Assembly: GCA_903904765.1 (NCBI GenBank)
Contig: CAIVEA010000863.1
Coordinates: 1-11,515 of the forward strand
Direction: 5' to 3'
DNA length: 11,515 nucleotides
Origin: an uncultured Chloroflexota bacterium
GTDB taxonomy: Bacteria > Chloroflexota > Anaerolineae > Aggregatilineales > Phototrophicaceae
Positions 1 through 6,851 of this stretch are shown here, in pieces. Below the pieces are notes generated by a model that saw only the letters and a program-made list of their open reading frames with translations, was not told the origin of the DNA and did no database searches. How positions within the stretch are numbered: the stretch's first letter is position 1; each line of letters opens with the position of its first letter. Made by a program: the position numbers and the translations under genes.

Positions 1-2588
1 AAGCCTATCGCAGTTTCTGGAATATCCATAGCGGCGGGGATGACAGCGGCATCTGGCGCTCGATGGATGGCGGTGAAACATGGCAGGAAATCACGCGGCA
101 TAAAGGTCTGCCCGATGGGGTGAATGGCAAGATTGCCGTCGCTGCCTCGCCTGCCCGTGCTGGTCGTGTGTGGGCGCTGGTGGAAAACAAGAAAGGCGGC
201 ATGTACCGCAGCGATGATTATGGCGATACATGGGAGCATGTCGCCGAGAATGACCTGCTAATCTCGCGTTCGTGGTACTACATGCACCTCACGCCAGACC
301 CGCTGGACGGGGATACCCTGTACGTCAATAACCTCAGCCTGTGGAAGTCCATTGATGGCGGCAAAACCTATACTGAAATCACCACCCCGCATGGCGACAA
401 TCATGACCTGTGGATTGACCCCAAAAACCCGCAACGCATGATTCAGGGGAATGACGGCGGCGCGTGTGTTTCGTTCAATGGTGGTGCTTCGTGGTCAAGC
501 ATCTACAACCAGCCTACTGCCCAGTTCTATCATCTTGCCGCCGATACCCGCAAACCCTATACGGTGTATGGCACGCAGCAGGATAACACGAGCATTGCTG
601 TCCCCAGCCGGGGCGCATGGAACATGATTTCGTTGTCAGAATGCTACCCTGCCGGAACGGGCGAAAGTGGCTATATTGCCGTCCGGCCGGATGATCCCAA
701 CATTGTGTATGTGGGCGCGGTGGGTAGTTCACCGGGCGGTGGCAACTGCCTGCAACGCTATGACCATCGCAGCAAACAAATTCGCCTGATTACCACATGG
801 CCGGAAACAACGGCGGGTGAAGGGGCGATCAACCACAAATATCGCTTTGCGTGGACGTACCCGATTGTCATTTCGCCGCATGACCCGAACAAGCTGTATG
901 TGACGGGGAATCTCGTCTTTGAAAGTACGAACGAAGGCCAGAGTTGGACGGCGATCAGCCCTGATTTGACCCGTGCTAATCCCGATACCCTGCAACCCAC
1001 AGGCGGGCTGATTAACCGCGATTCGGTGGGGGCGGAAGTGTATGCCACCGTATGGGCTTTTGCGGAATCGCCGCACGAAAAAGGGGTTCTCTGGGCGGGT
1101 TCGGATGACGGGTTGCTGCATATTTCCAGAGATGGTGGCGCAAACTGGCACAACATCACCCCGCCGGATTTCGCAGAACCGATTCTCATCAGCATGATCG
1201 AGCTATCGAAGCACGATAAAGCGACGGCTTATCTGGCTGCCACACGCTACAAAATGGATGACTACTCGCCGTATCTCTACAAGACGACGGATATGGGGGC
1301 AACGTGGACGCGCATTGATAGCGGTATTCCCCGTCATGAATTTACCCGCATCATCCGCGAAGACCCCGCCCGTTCGGGGTTGCTCTACTGTGGCACGGAA
1401 CTGGGTGTCCACGTATCGTTTGATGCGGGCGCGAATTGGCAACCTATGCAAGCGAATTTGCCTGTGGTGCCGATTTACGATCTGCTCGTCAAGGATAATG
1501 ACCTGATTGCGGCCACACACGGGCGCTCGTTCTGGATTATGGACGATCTGACCGCCCTGCATCAGTTGGTGGATGTTCAGAAGGCGATGCTGCTCCAGCC
1601 GCGTGAAACGGTGCGTGTGCTGCCGCAGATTTTTGAGAGCGATTTTGCCCCCACCATCGGCAAGAACTATACGCTGGGCATGGTCGGCGCTTACAGCAGC
1701 AAAAGTACCGACGAAAACGGCATCAGTGTCAAGTTCTATGATTCGGGTGAAAATCCGCCGGCAGGGGCGCTCATTCGCTACTATCTGCCGGAAGCGCCCG
1801 GTGAGGTCATCACGCTCAATTTCTACGATTCCAAGCGCAACTTGCTCAAGTCGTTCACTAGCACCAATGCTGATGTAAAGAAAGCAGAGTCCGAGTTCCC
1901 CGAAGGCAAACCCAAACCGCTGCATATTCCATCAGCGGCAGGATGGAATCGCTTTGTTTGGAATCTGCGGGTAGAAGATGCCACGATGCTGGAGGCTTAC
2001 GACCCGCAGGGCGCGGCCTTGCCGGGGGCGATGGTTCCGCCCAACACTTATATCGTCGAACTTGTGCTTGGCGAAACGCGGCTTGAACAAATGTTTACCG
2101 TGATTCGTGATCCGCGCAGCGAAACGCCGGACGATGAGCTTCAAGCGCAGTACGAGTTGCTCATTCAAATTCGCGATGAGCTATCTAGAGCCAATCAGCA
2201 CGTCAATCAGATGCGCCGCATACGCCAGCAGTTGGAACAGTGGTCAAAGCGGCTTCATGCCGATGCGAATACCAAGCCGCTGGGCGATGCTGCCAAAGAG
2301 TTGCAAGATCGTGTGCTGAAGATTGAACAAGACCTGATGATGCCGAACCTCAAACGTGGTTGGCCGGGGATGCTCAATCATGGCATGAAGCTCACGCAGA
2401 AACTGGCTGAACTCGGTTCTGTCGTCACGACGGGCGATTATCGCCCGACAGATCAGTCTCATGCGGTCTATGGCGACTTGAGTCAGCGCATCGAAGGGGA
2501 AATCTCCGGTTTCACCGAACTATTGAACGGTGATTTGGCTGAATTCAATGCCATGCTGCACCAGTATCAGATGAATCCGATAGCTTAG
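1..2588 (+). CDS. BNR/Asp-box (VPS10/sortilin-like) beta-propeller protein, 5' end outside window
   Basis: The frame is open from base 3 with no stop, so the first ATG at 63 is internal and the gene starts upstream of the window; 861 residues are visible. The first two thirds carry repeated Asp-box motifs of the S-x-D-x-G-x-T-W type: SMDGGETW, SDDYGDTW, SIDGGKTY, STNEGQSW, SRDGGANW, TTDMGATW and FDAGANW. These mark the blades of a sialidase/VPS10-like beta-propeller. The last third (from about base 1570) has beta-rich segments such as GWNRFVWNLR. It ends in a helical, Arg/Gln-rich stretch, as in the large secreted proteins annotated as glycosyl hydrolase or VPS10 domain-containing protein. 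Such proteins are usually about 1000 aa or longer and exported, but any signal peptide would lie outside the window. The enzymatic role of the family is unclear; sugar or protein binding is as likely as hydrolysis. The family call is firm and the function is not. It probably shares a transcript with the small membrane protein that follows. Confidence 0.85.
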   Translation, partial: AYRSFWNIHSGGDDSGIWRSMDGGETWQEITRHKGLPDGVNGKIAVAASPARAGRVWALVENKKGGMYRSDDYGDTWEHVAENDLLISRSWYYMHLTPDPLDGDTLYVNNLSLWKSIDGGKTYTEITTPHGDNHDLWIDPKNPQRMIQGNDGGACVSFNGGASWSSIYNQPTAQFYHLAADTRKPYTVYGTQQDNTSIAVPSRGAWNMISLSECYPAGTGESGYIAVRPDDPNIVYVGAVGSSPGGGNCLQRYDHRSKQIRLITTWPETTAGEGAINHKYRFAWTYPIVISPHDPNKLYVTGNLVFESTNEGQSWTAISPDLTRANPDTLQPTGGLINRDSVGAEVYATVWAFAESPHEKGVLWAGSDDGLLHISRDGGANWHNITPPDFAEPILISMIELSKHDKATAYLAATRYKMDDYSPYLYKTTDMGATWTRIDSGIPRHEFTRIIREDPARSGLLYCGTELGVHVSFDAGANWQPMQANLPVVPIYDLLVKDNDLIAATHGRSFWIMDDLTALHQLVDVQKAMLLQPRETVRVLPQIFESDFAPTIGKNYTLGMVGAYSSKSTDENGISVKFYDSGENPPAGALIRYYLPEAPGEVITLNFYDSKRNLLKSFTSTNADVKKAESEFPEGKPKPLHIPSAAGWNRFVWNLRVEDATMLEAYDPQGAALPGAMVPPNTYIVELVLGETRLEQMFTVIRDPRSETPDDELQAQYELLIQIRDELSRANQHVNQMRRIRQQLEQWSKRLHADANTKPLGDAAKELQDRVLKIEQDLMMPNLKRGWPGMLNHGMKLTQKLAELGSVVTTGDYRPTDQSHAVYGDLSQRIEGEISGFTELLNGDLAEFNAMLHQYQMNPIA

Positions 2589-2596
2589 GATAAACT

Positions 2597-2794
2597 ATGT
2601 ACACCTTAATTCGCTCACAAACCCTCAAAAGCCTGCTGACACAACAAACACCCGCTTTGCTGCTGGCGTTCGTCATCGCCGAGATGCTTTACAAGTTCCA
2701 CAGCTTCACGCTGGAGTGTGGTGCGTTCCTCGTGACATGGTTCGTCATTGATTTTGTGGTGACAACGGCCTTTGCCCGCTTCGCAAAGGCATAA
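2597..2794 (+). CDS. Small two-helix membrane protein, function unknown
   Basis: This is a 65-aa ORF starting 8 bp after the stop of the beta-propeller gene. An AGGA at 2587-2590, overlapping that stop codon, lies 6 bases before the ATG and could serve as a ribosome binding site, which points to translational coupling. The protein has a short basic N-terminus (MYTLIRSQTLKSLL), a hydrophobic segment at about residues 19-31 (PALLLAFVIAEML), a short polar turn containing YKFHSF and an acidic residue, and a second hydrophobic segment at about 42-58 (GAFLVTWFVIDFVVT). It ends in ARFAKA. Two transmembrane helices with a hairpin topology are likely. I do not recognise a named family. Codon use looks like that of its neighbours and the tight spacing argues for a real gene. 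A role with the exported propeller protein is possible but unproven. Confidence 0.65.
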   Translation: MYTLIRSQTLKSLLTQQTPALLLAFVIAEMLYKFHSFTLECGAFLVTWFVIDFVVTTAFARFAKA

Positions 2795-2827
2795 GTGAAT
2801 GTGATTTGCGTTAGCGAGGAGAGTGTG

Positions 2828-2868
2828 ACTGTGCCATGAAGTGGGATCAATAGGCTTCATGGCACAGT
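2828..2868 (+). terminator. Strong stem-loop after the propeller/membrane-protein operon
   Basis: ACTGTGCCATGAAG (2828-2841) and CTTCATGGCACAGT (2855-2868) form a perfect 14-bp stem with a 13-nt loop, starting 33 bp after the stop at 2794. It sits where a terminator is expected, but no run of T follows (the next bases are ACCGGG). It may therefore be a U-less terminator, an mRNA 3'-end stabiliser, or the scar of a rearrangement. The rhamnosidase-like remnant begins exactly at its right arm. The stem is certain; the function is inferred. Confidence 0.55.
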
Positions 2869-3084
2869 ACCGGGTTAACGTTCGTCCGTGCCGTGCTGGA
2901 TACGCTGTACGGCAAGCTCAGTTCGGAATGGACGCTGAAAAACGAGACATTCACTTACACCGTGCGTGTGCCGCCGAACACGTCGGCGACGGTGCGTCTG
3001 CCGTATGCGGGGCAGTCCAGTTTGAATGGTGCGCCCATCAGTGGTTTTGAGCATAATGAAGTCCTTTCCATCATGCGGAGATGA
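2854..3084 (+). pseudogene. Remnant of a GH78-type alpha-L-rhamnosidase C-terminus
   Basis: The frame opens after a TAG at 2851-2853 and runs to TGA at 3082-3084. There is no ATG, only a GTG at 2893, and no convincing ribosome binding site. From about base 2866 the translation matches the C-terminal module of bacterial alpha-L-rhamnosidases. STGLTFVRAVLDTLYGKL corresponds to the usual GLTWA-x-A-x-x-D-x-x-YG-x-I pattern, SEWTLKNETFTY follows, and VPPNTSATVRLPYA is the hallmark (I/V)PPNT-x-A-x-V-x-LP strand. The roughly 600-900 residues holding the catalytic (alpha/alpha)6 barrel are missing. The end (FEHNEVLSIMRR) lacks the usual final GSG-x-Y-x-F strand; MMIAPGSK in another frame at 3081-3104 could be a frameshifted relic of it. 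I read this as the debris of a deleted rhamnosidase gene, not an expressed protein. The family call rests on remembered motifs, not a search. Confidence 0.7.
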
Positions 3085-3108
3085 TGATCGCCCCCGGCTC
3101 AAAACCAC
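3041..3108. repeat. 12-bp inverted repeat with nested 6-bp hairpin
   Basis: GTGGTTTTGAGC (3041-3052) and GCTCAAAACCAC (3097-3108) are perfect reverse complements, 44 bases apart. Inside them, CATCAT (3069-3074) and ATGATG (3081-3086) form a second small stem around GCGGAG. The left arm lies within the rhamnosidase remnant and the right arm beyond its stop codon. It could be the end structure of a degraded small mobile element or an RNA hairpin. No transposase or target-site duplication was found. Confidence 0.45.
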
Positions 3109-3236
3109 AGTTGCTCAATTCCTGTAGCCGAATTGCTGATCGTCCAGATACATCAGCACACTCATACTGACCGAATAGATTCGGGCTGAATGCCCATCTT
3201 ATCGCGTCTTACCCCCATCACATTCCCCTTAACCTG

Positions 3237-3265
3237 TTGACAAATCATGGGGACTGTCTTATGCT
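3237..3265 (+). promoter_or_regulatory. Sigma70-like promoter of the transketolase operon
   Basis: TTGACA (3237-3242) is a perfect -35 box. After exactly 17 bases comes TATGCT (3260-3265), a four-of-six -10 box. Transcription would start near 3272, giving a leader of about 290 nt before the first gene. A palindromic candidate operator follows at 3295-3308. The second promoter with the same operator, at 11037, has the same -35 box and the same spacing. Confidence 0.65.
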
Positions 3266-3276
3266 TAACACAGGTT

Positions 3277-3308
3277 TGAATAAAAATGAATATGTGAATA
3301 AATATTCT
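3277..3308. promoter_or_regulatory. Candidate operator: TGAATA half-sites plus palindrome
   Basis: TGAATA occurs at 3277-3282, 3287-3292 and 3295-3300. The last copy pairs with TATTCT (3303-3308) across a 2-bp centre to give TGAATA-AA-TATTCT. The reverse complement of the palindrome at 11089-11102 matches this in 13 of 14 bases, and both have a further TTTGAAT 18 bp upstream. It lies just after the promoter, where a bound repressor would block transcription. Its regulator is inferred to be the SorC-family protein encoded at 8321-9283; another factor is possible. Confidence 0.55.
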
Positions 3309-3563
3309 AGATAACCACATCTATTTCTGACATGAACGTACTTTTGAAATCAAATCCTGTAGCCCTATTCCTCAATGCGGATGTGGAGAATCGTGCCGTA
3401 TAGGAGTATGAAAACTGGTATTTTATCTGCATTCGGCTGTGCGAGACGCGGGAAGAATGGCCTAAGTCCATCAGACAGGGAATGCATACCGGATAAAACT
3501 TTTGTGGCTATTTCGGCGAATACAATGAGAAGATTGCTGTGACATTCGTAGCGGAGAGACATC

Positions 3564-4400
3564 ATGCAGGAACGTGCGCTCAGACGCAAGTCTATTCACT
3601 ATCGCAAAACCATCCTCGACATCATCAAACAGGCGAACGCCGGTCATACGGGCGGTAGTTTGTCTTGCATAGACATCCTGAATGTACTGTACAACCATGT
3701 CATGAATATTTCGCCTGCAAACGCGGACGATCCCAACCGGGATCGCTATGTACAGAGCAAAGGCCATTCCGTCGAGGCGTTGTACACAGTGCTGCTGGAT
3801 AAGGGCTTCTTCAGCCGCGAGGAACTGATGACCATCGGGCAGTTGGGATCGCCATTCATCGGGCACCCTACGCGCAAGATCAAGGGTATCGAGCAGAACA
3901 CGGGCGCGTTAGGGCATGGCCTGTCGGTGGCGGTGGGCATGGCGCTGGCTGCCAAGATGGATGGTCGCGCTTACAGGGTTTTCACGCTGCTAGGGGACGG
4001 CGAACTGGCTGAAGGTTCAAGTTGGGAAGCCATGATGACCGCCGCACACTACAAACTGGATAATCTGGTGATCGTGATTGACCGCAACAAATACCAGATT
4101 ACGGGCGGTACGGAACAGGTGAATGCGCTTGAACCGTTGGAGGCCAAGTTTGCAGCCTTCGGGTGTGCGCTGGCGGCCTGCGAGGGGAACGATGTGGGGG
4201 CGCTGGCGCAAACGTTTGACCGTGTGCCGTTTATGGTTGGCAAGCCCAGCTTAATTATCGCCCACACGATAAAAGGGAATGGGATTAGCTTCATGCAGGC
4301 GGGTTCTAAGTGGCATCATCGCGTTCCGACCAATGCGGAATATGCTGCTGCGCTGGCAGAACTCGATCAGGCAGAAGCCGCATTGGAGGCCGCATCATGA
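3564..4400 (+). CDS. Split transketolase, N-terminal (TPP-binding) subunit
   Basis: At 278 aa it matches the N-terminal half of transketolase, which in many bacteria and archaea is a separate subunit. Recognisable parts are AGHTGGS (residues 26-32, substrate/TPP-site His), KGHS (66-69), GHGL (117-120) and the thiamine diphosphate/Mg motif from GDGELAEGSSWEA (144-156) to VIDRN (171-175). KGNG (237-240) and GSKWHH near the end are also typical. The enzyme moves a two-carbon glycolaldehyde unit from a ketose phosphate to an aldose phosphate in the cytoplasm, working as a heteromer with the next gene product. The ATG at 3564 is preceded by GGAGAG (3553-3558) at 5 bases. Its stop overlaps the next start by 4 bp (ATGA at 4397-4400). 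Split transketolases beside a sugar kinase and isomerase usually serve a dedicated catabolic route; an example is the apulose-4-phosphate transketolase AptAB. The exact substrate cannot be read from the sequence. Confidence 0.92.
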   Translation: MQERALRRKSIHYRKTILDIIKQANAGHTGGSLSCIDILNVLYNHVMNISPANADDPNRDRYVQSKGHSVEALYTVLLDKGFFSREELMTIGQLGSPFIGHPTRKIKGIEQNTGALGHGLSVAVGMALAAKMDGRAYRVFTLLGDGELAEGSSWEAMMTAAHYKLDNLVIVIDRNKYQITGGTEQVNALEPLEAKFAAFGCALAACEGNDVGALAQTFDRVPFMVGKPSLIIAHTIKGNGISFMQAGSKWHHRVPTNAEYAAALAELDQAEAALEAAS

Positions 4401-5350
4401 TGGCGATGGGGAAACCTAATCTAGAGGTCTTTGCTGACACGCTGCTCGAGTTGGCGCGGGCAGACCAGAATGTGCTGGCGATCACCAGCGATTCGCGTGG
4501 GTCTGGCAAACTGTCGCCCTTCGGGGAGACGCTGCCCGATCAGATTGTGGAAGTGGGTATCGCTGAACAGAATCTGGTGGGAATCGCGGCGGGCATGGCT
4601 TCGGCGGGTAAGAAGGTGTATGCCGTGTCGCCCGCCTGCTTCCTGACGGCGCGTTCGCTGGAGCAGATCAAGAACGATGTGGCTTATTCCAACCAGCATG
4701 TCAATCTCATCGGCATCAGCGCGGGCGTGAGCTACGGGGCGCTCGGTTCAACGCATCATTCGCTGCACGATTTTGCGGTGCTGCGGACGATCCACAACAT
4801 AGACATCATTGCGCCTGCGGATAATTTCGAGGCGGCACAGGCCATCCGTGCGGCGCTCAACCATGTGCGTCCGGTGTATATTCGATTCGGCAAATGGGCG
4901 ATGCCACATCTGCATCAGCCGGGGACGCATTTTGAGATCGGCAAGGCGATCACGCTGCGAGAAGGCCGCGATGTCACGTTTGTGGCGACGGGTGAACCGA
5001 CTGCGGCGGCGATGAGCGCGGCAGAACTATTGAGCGCACAAGGCATCTCGACCCGCGTCATCAGCATGCACACGGTCAAGCCGTTTGACCGCGAGGTGCT
5101 GCTGGATGCGGCGCAGCATTCGCGGGTGCTGATTACGGTGGAAGAACACAGTATTTATGGCGGCCTCGGCGAACAGTGCGCCTCGGCGCTGCTGCAAGCG
5201 GGCATTTTCTTGCCCTTCAAGATCGTCGGTTTCCCGGACGAGAACACCATCACCGGACATCAGAGCGACGTGCTGGCACATTATGGGATTTCCCCCGATG
5301 GGCTGGCAAAGACGGCACTAGAGTTGCTACAGGTGGAGGTGCAGCTATGA
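4397..5350 (+). CDS. Split transketolase, C-terminal (pyrimidine-binding) subunit
   Basis: This is a 317-aa partner of the preceding subunit. The start at 4397 was chosen because GGAGG (4385-4389) lies 7 bases upstream and the ATG overlaps the previous stop as ATGA. The open frame reaches back to 4310, but that extra peptide (Cys/Arg-rich) is unlike the family. It has the pyrimidine-domain signature VGIAEQN (53-59) with the conserved catalytic Glu57 that activates the cofactor. STHHSLHD (118-125) lies in the active-site loop, and VEEHSIYGGLGE (248-259) belongs to the C-terminal transketolase domain. The domain order is pyrimidine-binding (about 1-170), then C-terminal (about 190-310). With the N-terminal subunit it would form a complete transketolase. 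Its own stop overlaps the kinase start by ATGA at 5347-5350, so the two subunits and the kinase are probably made in fixed proportion. Confidence 0.92.
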   Translation: MMAMGKPNLEVFADTLLELARADQNVLAITSDSRGSGKLSPFGETLPDQIVEVGIAEQNLVGIAAGMASAGKKVYAVSPACFLTARSLEQIKNDVAYSNQHVNLIGISAGVSYGALGSTHHSLHDFAVLRTIHNIDIIAPADNFEAAQAIRAALNHVRPVYIRFGKWAMPHLHQPGTHFEIGKAITLREGRDVTFVATGEPTAAAMSAAELLSAQGISTRVISMHTVKPFDREVLLDAAQHSRVLITVEEHSIYGGLGEQCASALLQAGIFLPFKIVGFPDENTITGHQSDVLAHYGISPDGLAKTALELLQVEVQL

Positions 5351-6831
5351 AAAACACCGTTCTCGCACTAGACCAGAGTACATCCTCCACAAAAGCATTG
5401 TTGTTCGATACGCGAGGCGAGTTGTTGGATCGCGCTTCGGTAGATCATCAGCAGCATTATCCGCGTCCGGGGTGGGTGGAGCACGATGCTGAAGAAATCT
5501 ATGCCAACACGCTGAAGGCGATACACGTGTTGATCGAGAAGAACCCGGATCGGCGTGATGAGATATTGTGCCTGAGCATCACCAACCAGCGCGAGACGTT
5601 TGTGGTGTTCGAGCGTGGCACGGGCAAGCCGCTGTATCACGCGATTGTGTGGCAGTGCCGGCGCGGGGAGAGCGTTTGCCAGCAGTTGCGCGAAGCCGGA
5701 CATGATGATTCGGTACGCCAGCAGACCGGATTGCGCCTCGATACTTATTTCCCCGCCTCCAAGATCACATGGCTGTTGCAGAATGAACCGCAGATCAAGG
5801 CCAAGCTGGAACGCGGCGAAGCGTTGATCGGCACGATTGACACCTATTTGATTTACCGTCTGACGAACGGTGCGATTTTCGCCACCGATCAGACTAACGC
5901 CAGTCGCACCTTGTTCTATGACATCGGCAAATTGGCGTGGAGCGAGTCGTTGTGTGCGTTGTTCGGCATCCCCCCGCATGCGCTGGCGGAGGTGCGCGAT
6001 AGCAGTGCCACCTTTGGCGAGACGACGCTCGGCGGGCTGCTCACGACTCCGATTCCGATTTGTGGCGTGATGGGCGATTCACAGGCCGCGCTGTTCGCGG
6101 AACATTGTTTCCAACCCGGTAGCGCCAAGATCACCTTCGGCACGGGGTCGTCGGTGCTGCTCAATATCGGCGCACAGATGTTGCTGTCGGGGCAGGGCGG
6201 GGTGACGACTATTGGATGGCATTTCAAGGGCGTGACCACGTATGCTTTTGAGGGACTCATCAATTTTACGGGCGGCACCATTGCATGGCTGCGAGATGGG
6301 CTGAAGCTGATAAACGACCCGCGTGAAACCGAACTGCTGGCGACGGCGGTGGATGACAATGGCGGTGTCTATCTCGTGCCGGCTTTCGTCGGGCTGAGCG
6401 CCCCCTACTGGAAACCGAATGCCAAAGCCGCGATTGTCGGCCTGACTCCGGCGGCCACCCGTGAGCATGTGGTACGCGCTGCGCTGGAGTCCATTGCCTA
6501 TCAGGTGAAAGATGTGCTGGATTTGATGAGTAGTGAGGCGAATATTCGCTTGCAGATGGTACATGGCGACGGCGGGATGGTGAACAACCATTTCCTGATG
6601 CAGTTCGCGTCGGATGTGACAGGGTTGCATGTCGAAGCCTCGTCGGTGGCGGAATTGTCCCCGCTGGGCGCGGTGCTATCGGGGCTGCTCGGCATGGGCG
6701 TTTATGGCACGCTGACCGATCTGGAGGCGCTGCCGCATCCGTCCGTCGCTTATCATCCTAGCGCCAATCGTGACCTCTATAGCGCCTACTATGCCGGATG
6801 GCAGATTGCTGTTCAGCAAGTGCTTATTTAG
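5347..6831 (+). CDS. FGGY-family carbohydrate kinase, glycerol-kinase-like
   Basis: At 494 aa it has the usual size for the family. The start at 5347 is fixed by GGAGG (5335-5339) and the ATGA overlap. It follows GlpK along its whole length: ALDQSTSSTKALLFD (7-21, phosphate-binding loop), PGWVEHD (41-47), ITNQRET (78-84), AIVWQCRR (99-106), TNASRT (183-188), GDSQAALF (243-250), FGTGSS (264-269) and VPAFVGLSAPYW (344-355). It would use ATP to phosphorylate a hydroxyl at the end of a small polyol or ketose in the cytoplasm. Glycerol-contact residues known from E. coli GlpK are kept as Arg82, Glu83, Tyr134 and the catalytic base Asp244. The Phe that packs against glycerol (F271 in E. coli) is replaced by Ser269, so glycerol is unlikely to be the preferred substrate. 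From the operon, a ketose made by the neighbouring isomerase is the better guess. The family is sure; the substrate is open. Confidence 0.9.
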   Translation: MKNTVLALDQSTSSTKALLFDTRGELLDRASVDHQQHYPRPGWVEHDAEEIYANTLKAIHVLIEKNPDRRDEILCLSITNQRETFVVFERGTGKPLYHAIVWQCRRGESVCQQLREAGHDDSVRQQTGLRLDTYFPASKITWLLQNEPQIKAKLERGEALIGTIDTYLIYRLTNGAIFATDQTNASRTLFYDIGKLAWSESLCALFGIPPHALAEVRDSSATFGETTLGGLLTTPIPICGVMGDSQAALFAEHCFQPGSAKITFGTGSSVLLNIGAQMLLSGQGGVTTIGWHFKGVTTYAFEGLINFTGGTIAWLRDGLKLINDPRETELLATAVDDNGGVYLVPAFVGLSAPYWKPNAKAAIVGLTPAATREHVVRAALESIAYQVKDVLDLMSSEANIRLQMVHGDGGMVNNHFLMQFASDVTGLHVEASSVAELSPLGAVLSGLLGMGVYGTLTDLEALPHPSVAYHPSANRDLYSAYYAGWQIAVQQVLI

Positions 6832-6851
6832 ATCAGAAAGTGAGCGTGATT

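Larger units (their letters stand above)
3085..3563. other. Gene-free interval carrying the operon leader
   Basis: These 479 bases hold no ORF I would call a gene. The stretch is more AT-rich than its surroundings. It contains the right arm of the inverted repeat, a sigma70-like promoter (3237-3265), TGAATA half-sites and a palindrome (3277-3308), and then a leader of about 290 nt to the transketolase start. TCCTGTAGCC occurs twice (3120-3129 and 3355-3364). CCACATC (3315-3321) and GATGTGG (3380-3386) could pair within the leader RNA. Confidence 0.6.

Noticed and set aside
3120..3364. Direct repeat TCCTGTAGCC at 3120-3129 and 3355-3364 as a mobile-element target duplication
   Set aside because: Between the copies there is only promoter sequence, with no inverted ends or transposase; a 10-bp repeat in this length can be chance.
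3408..3542. 44-codon + strand ORF in the operon leader, preceded by AGGAG
   Set aside because: The AGGAG is only one base from the ATG, the peptide is Arg-rich with no recognisable feature, and it lies in untranslated leader sequence.
4310..4396. N-terminal extension of the second transketolase subunit to the ATG at 4310
   Set aside because: The added 29 residues are Cys/Arg-rich and overlap the first subunit by about 90 bases; the start at 4397 has GGAGG and the ATGA overlap.
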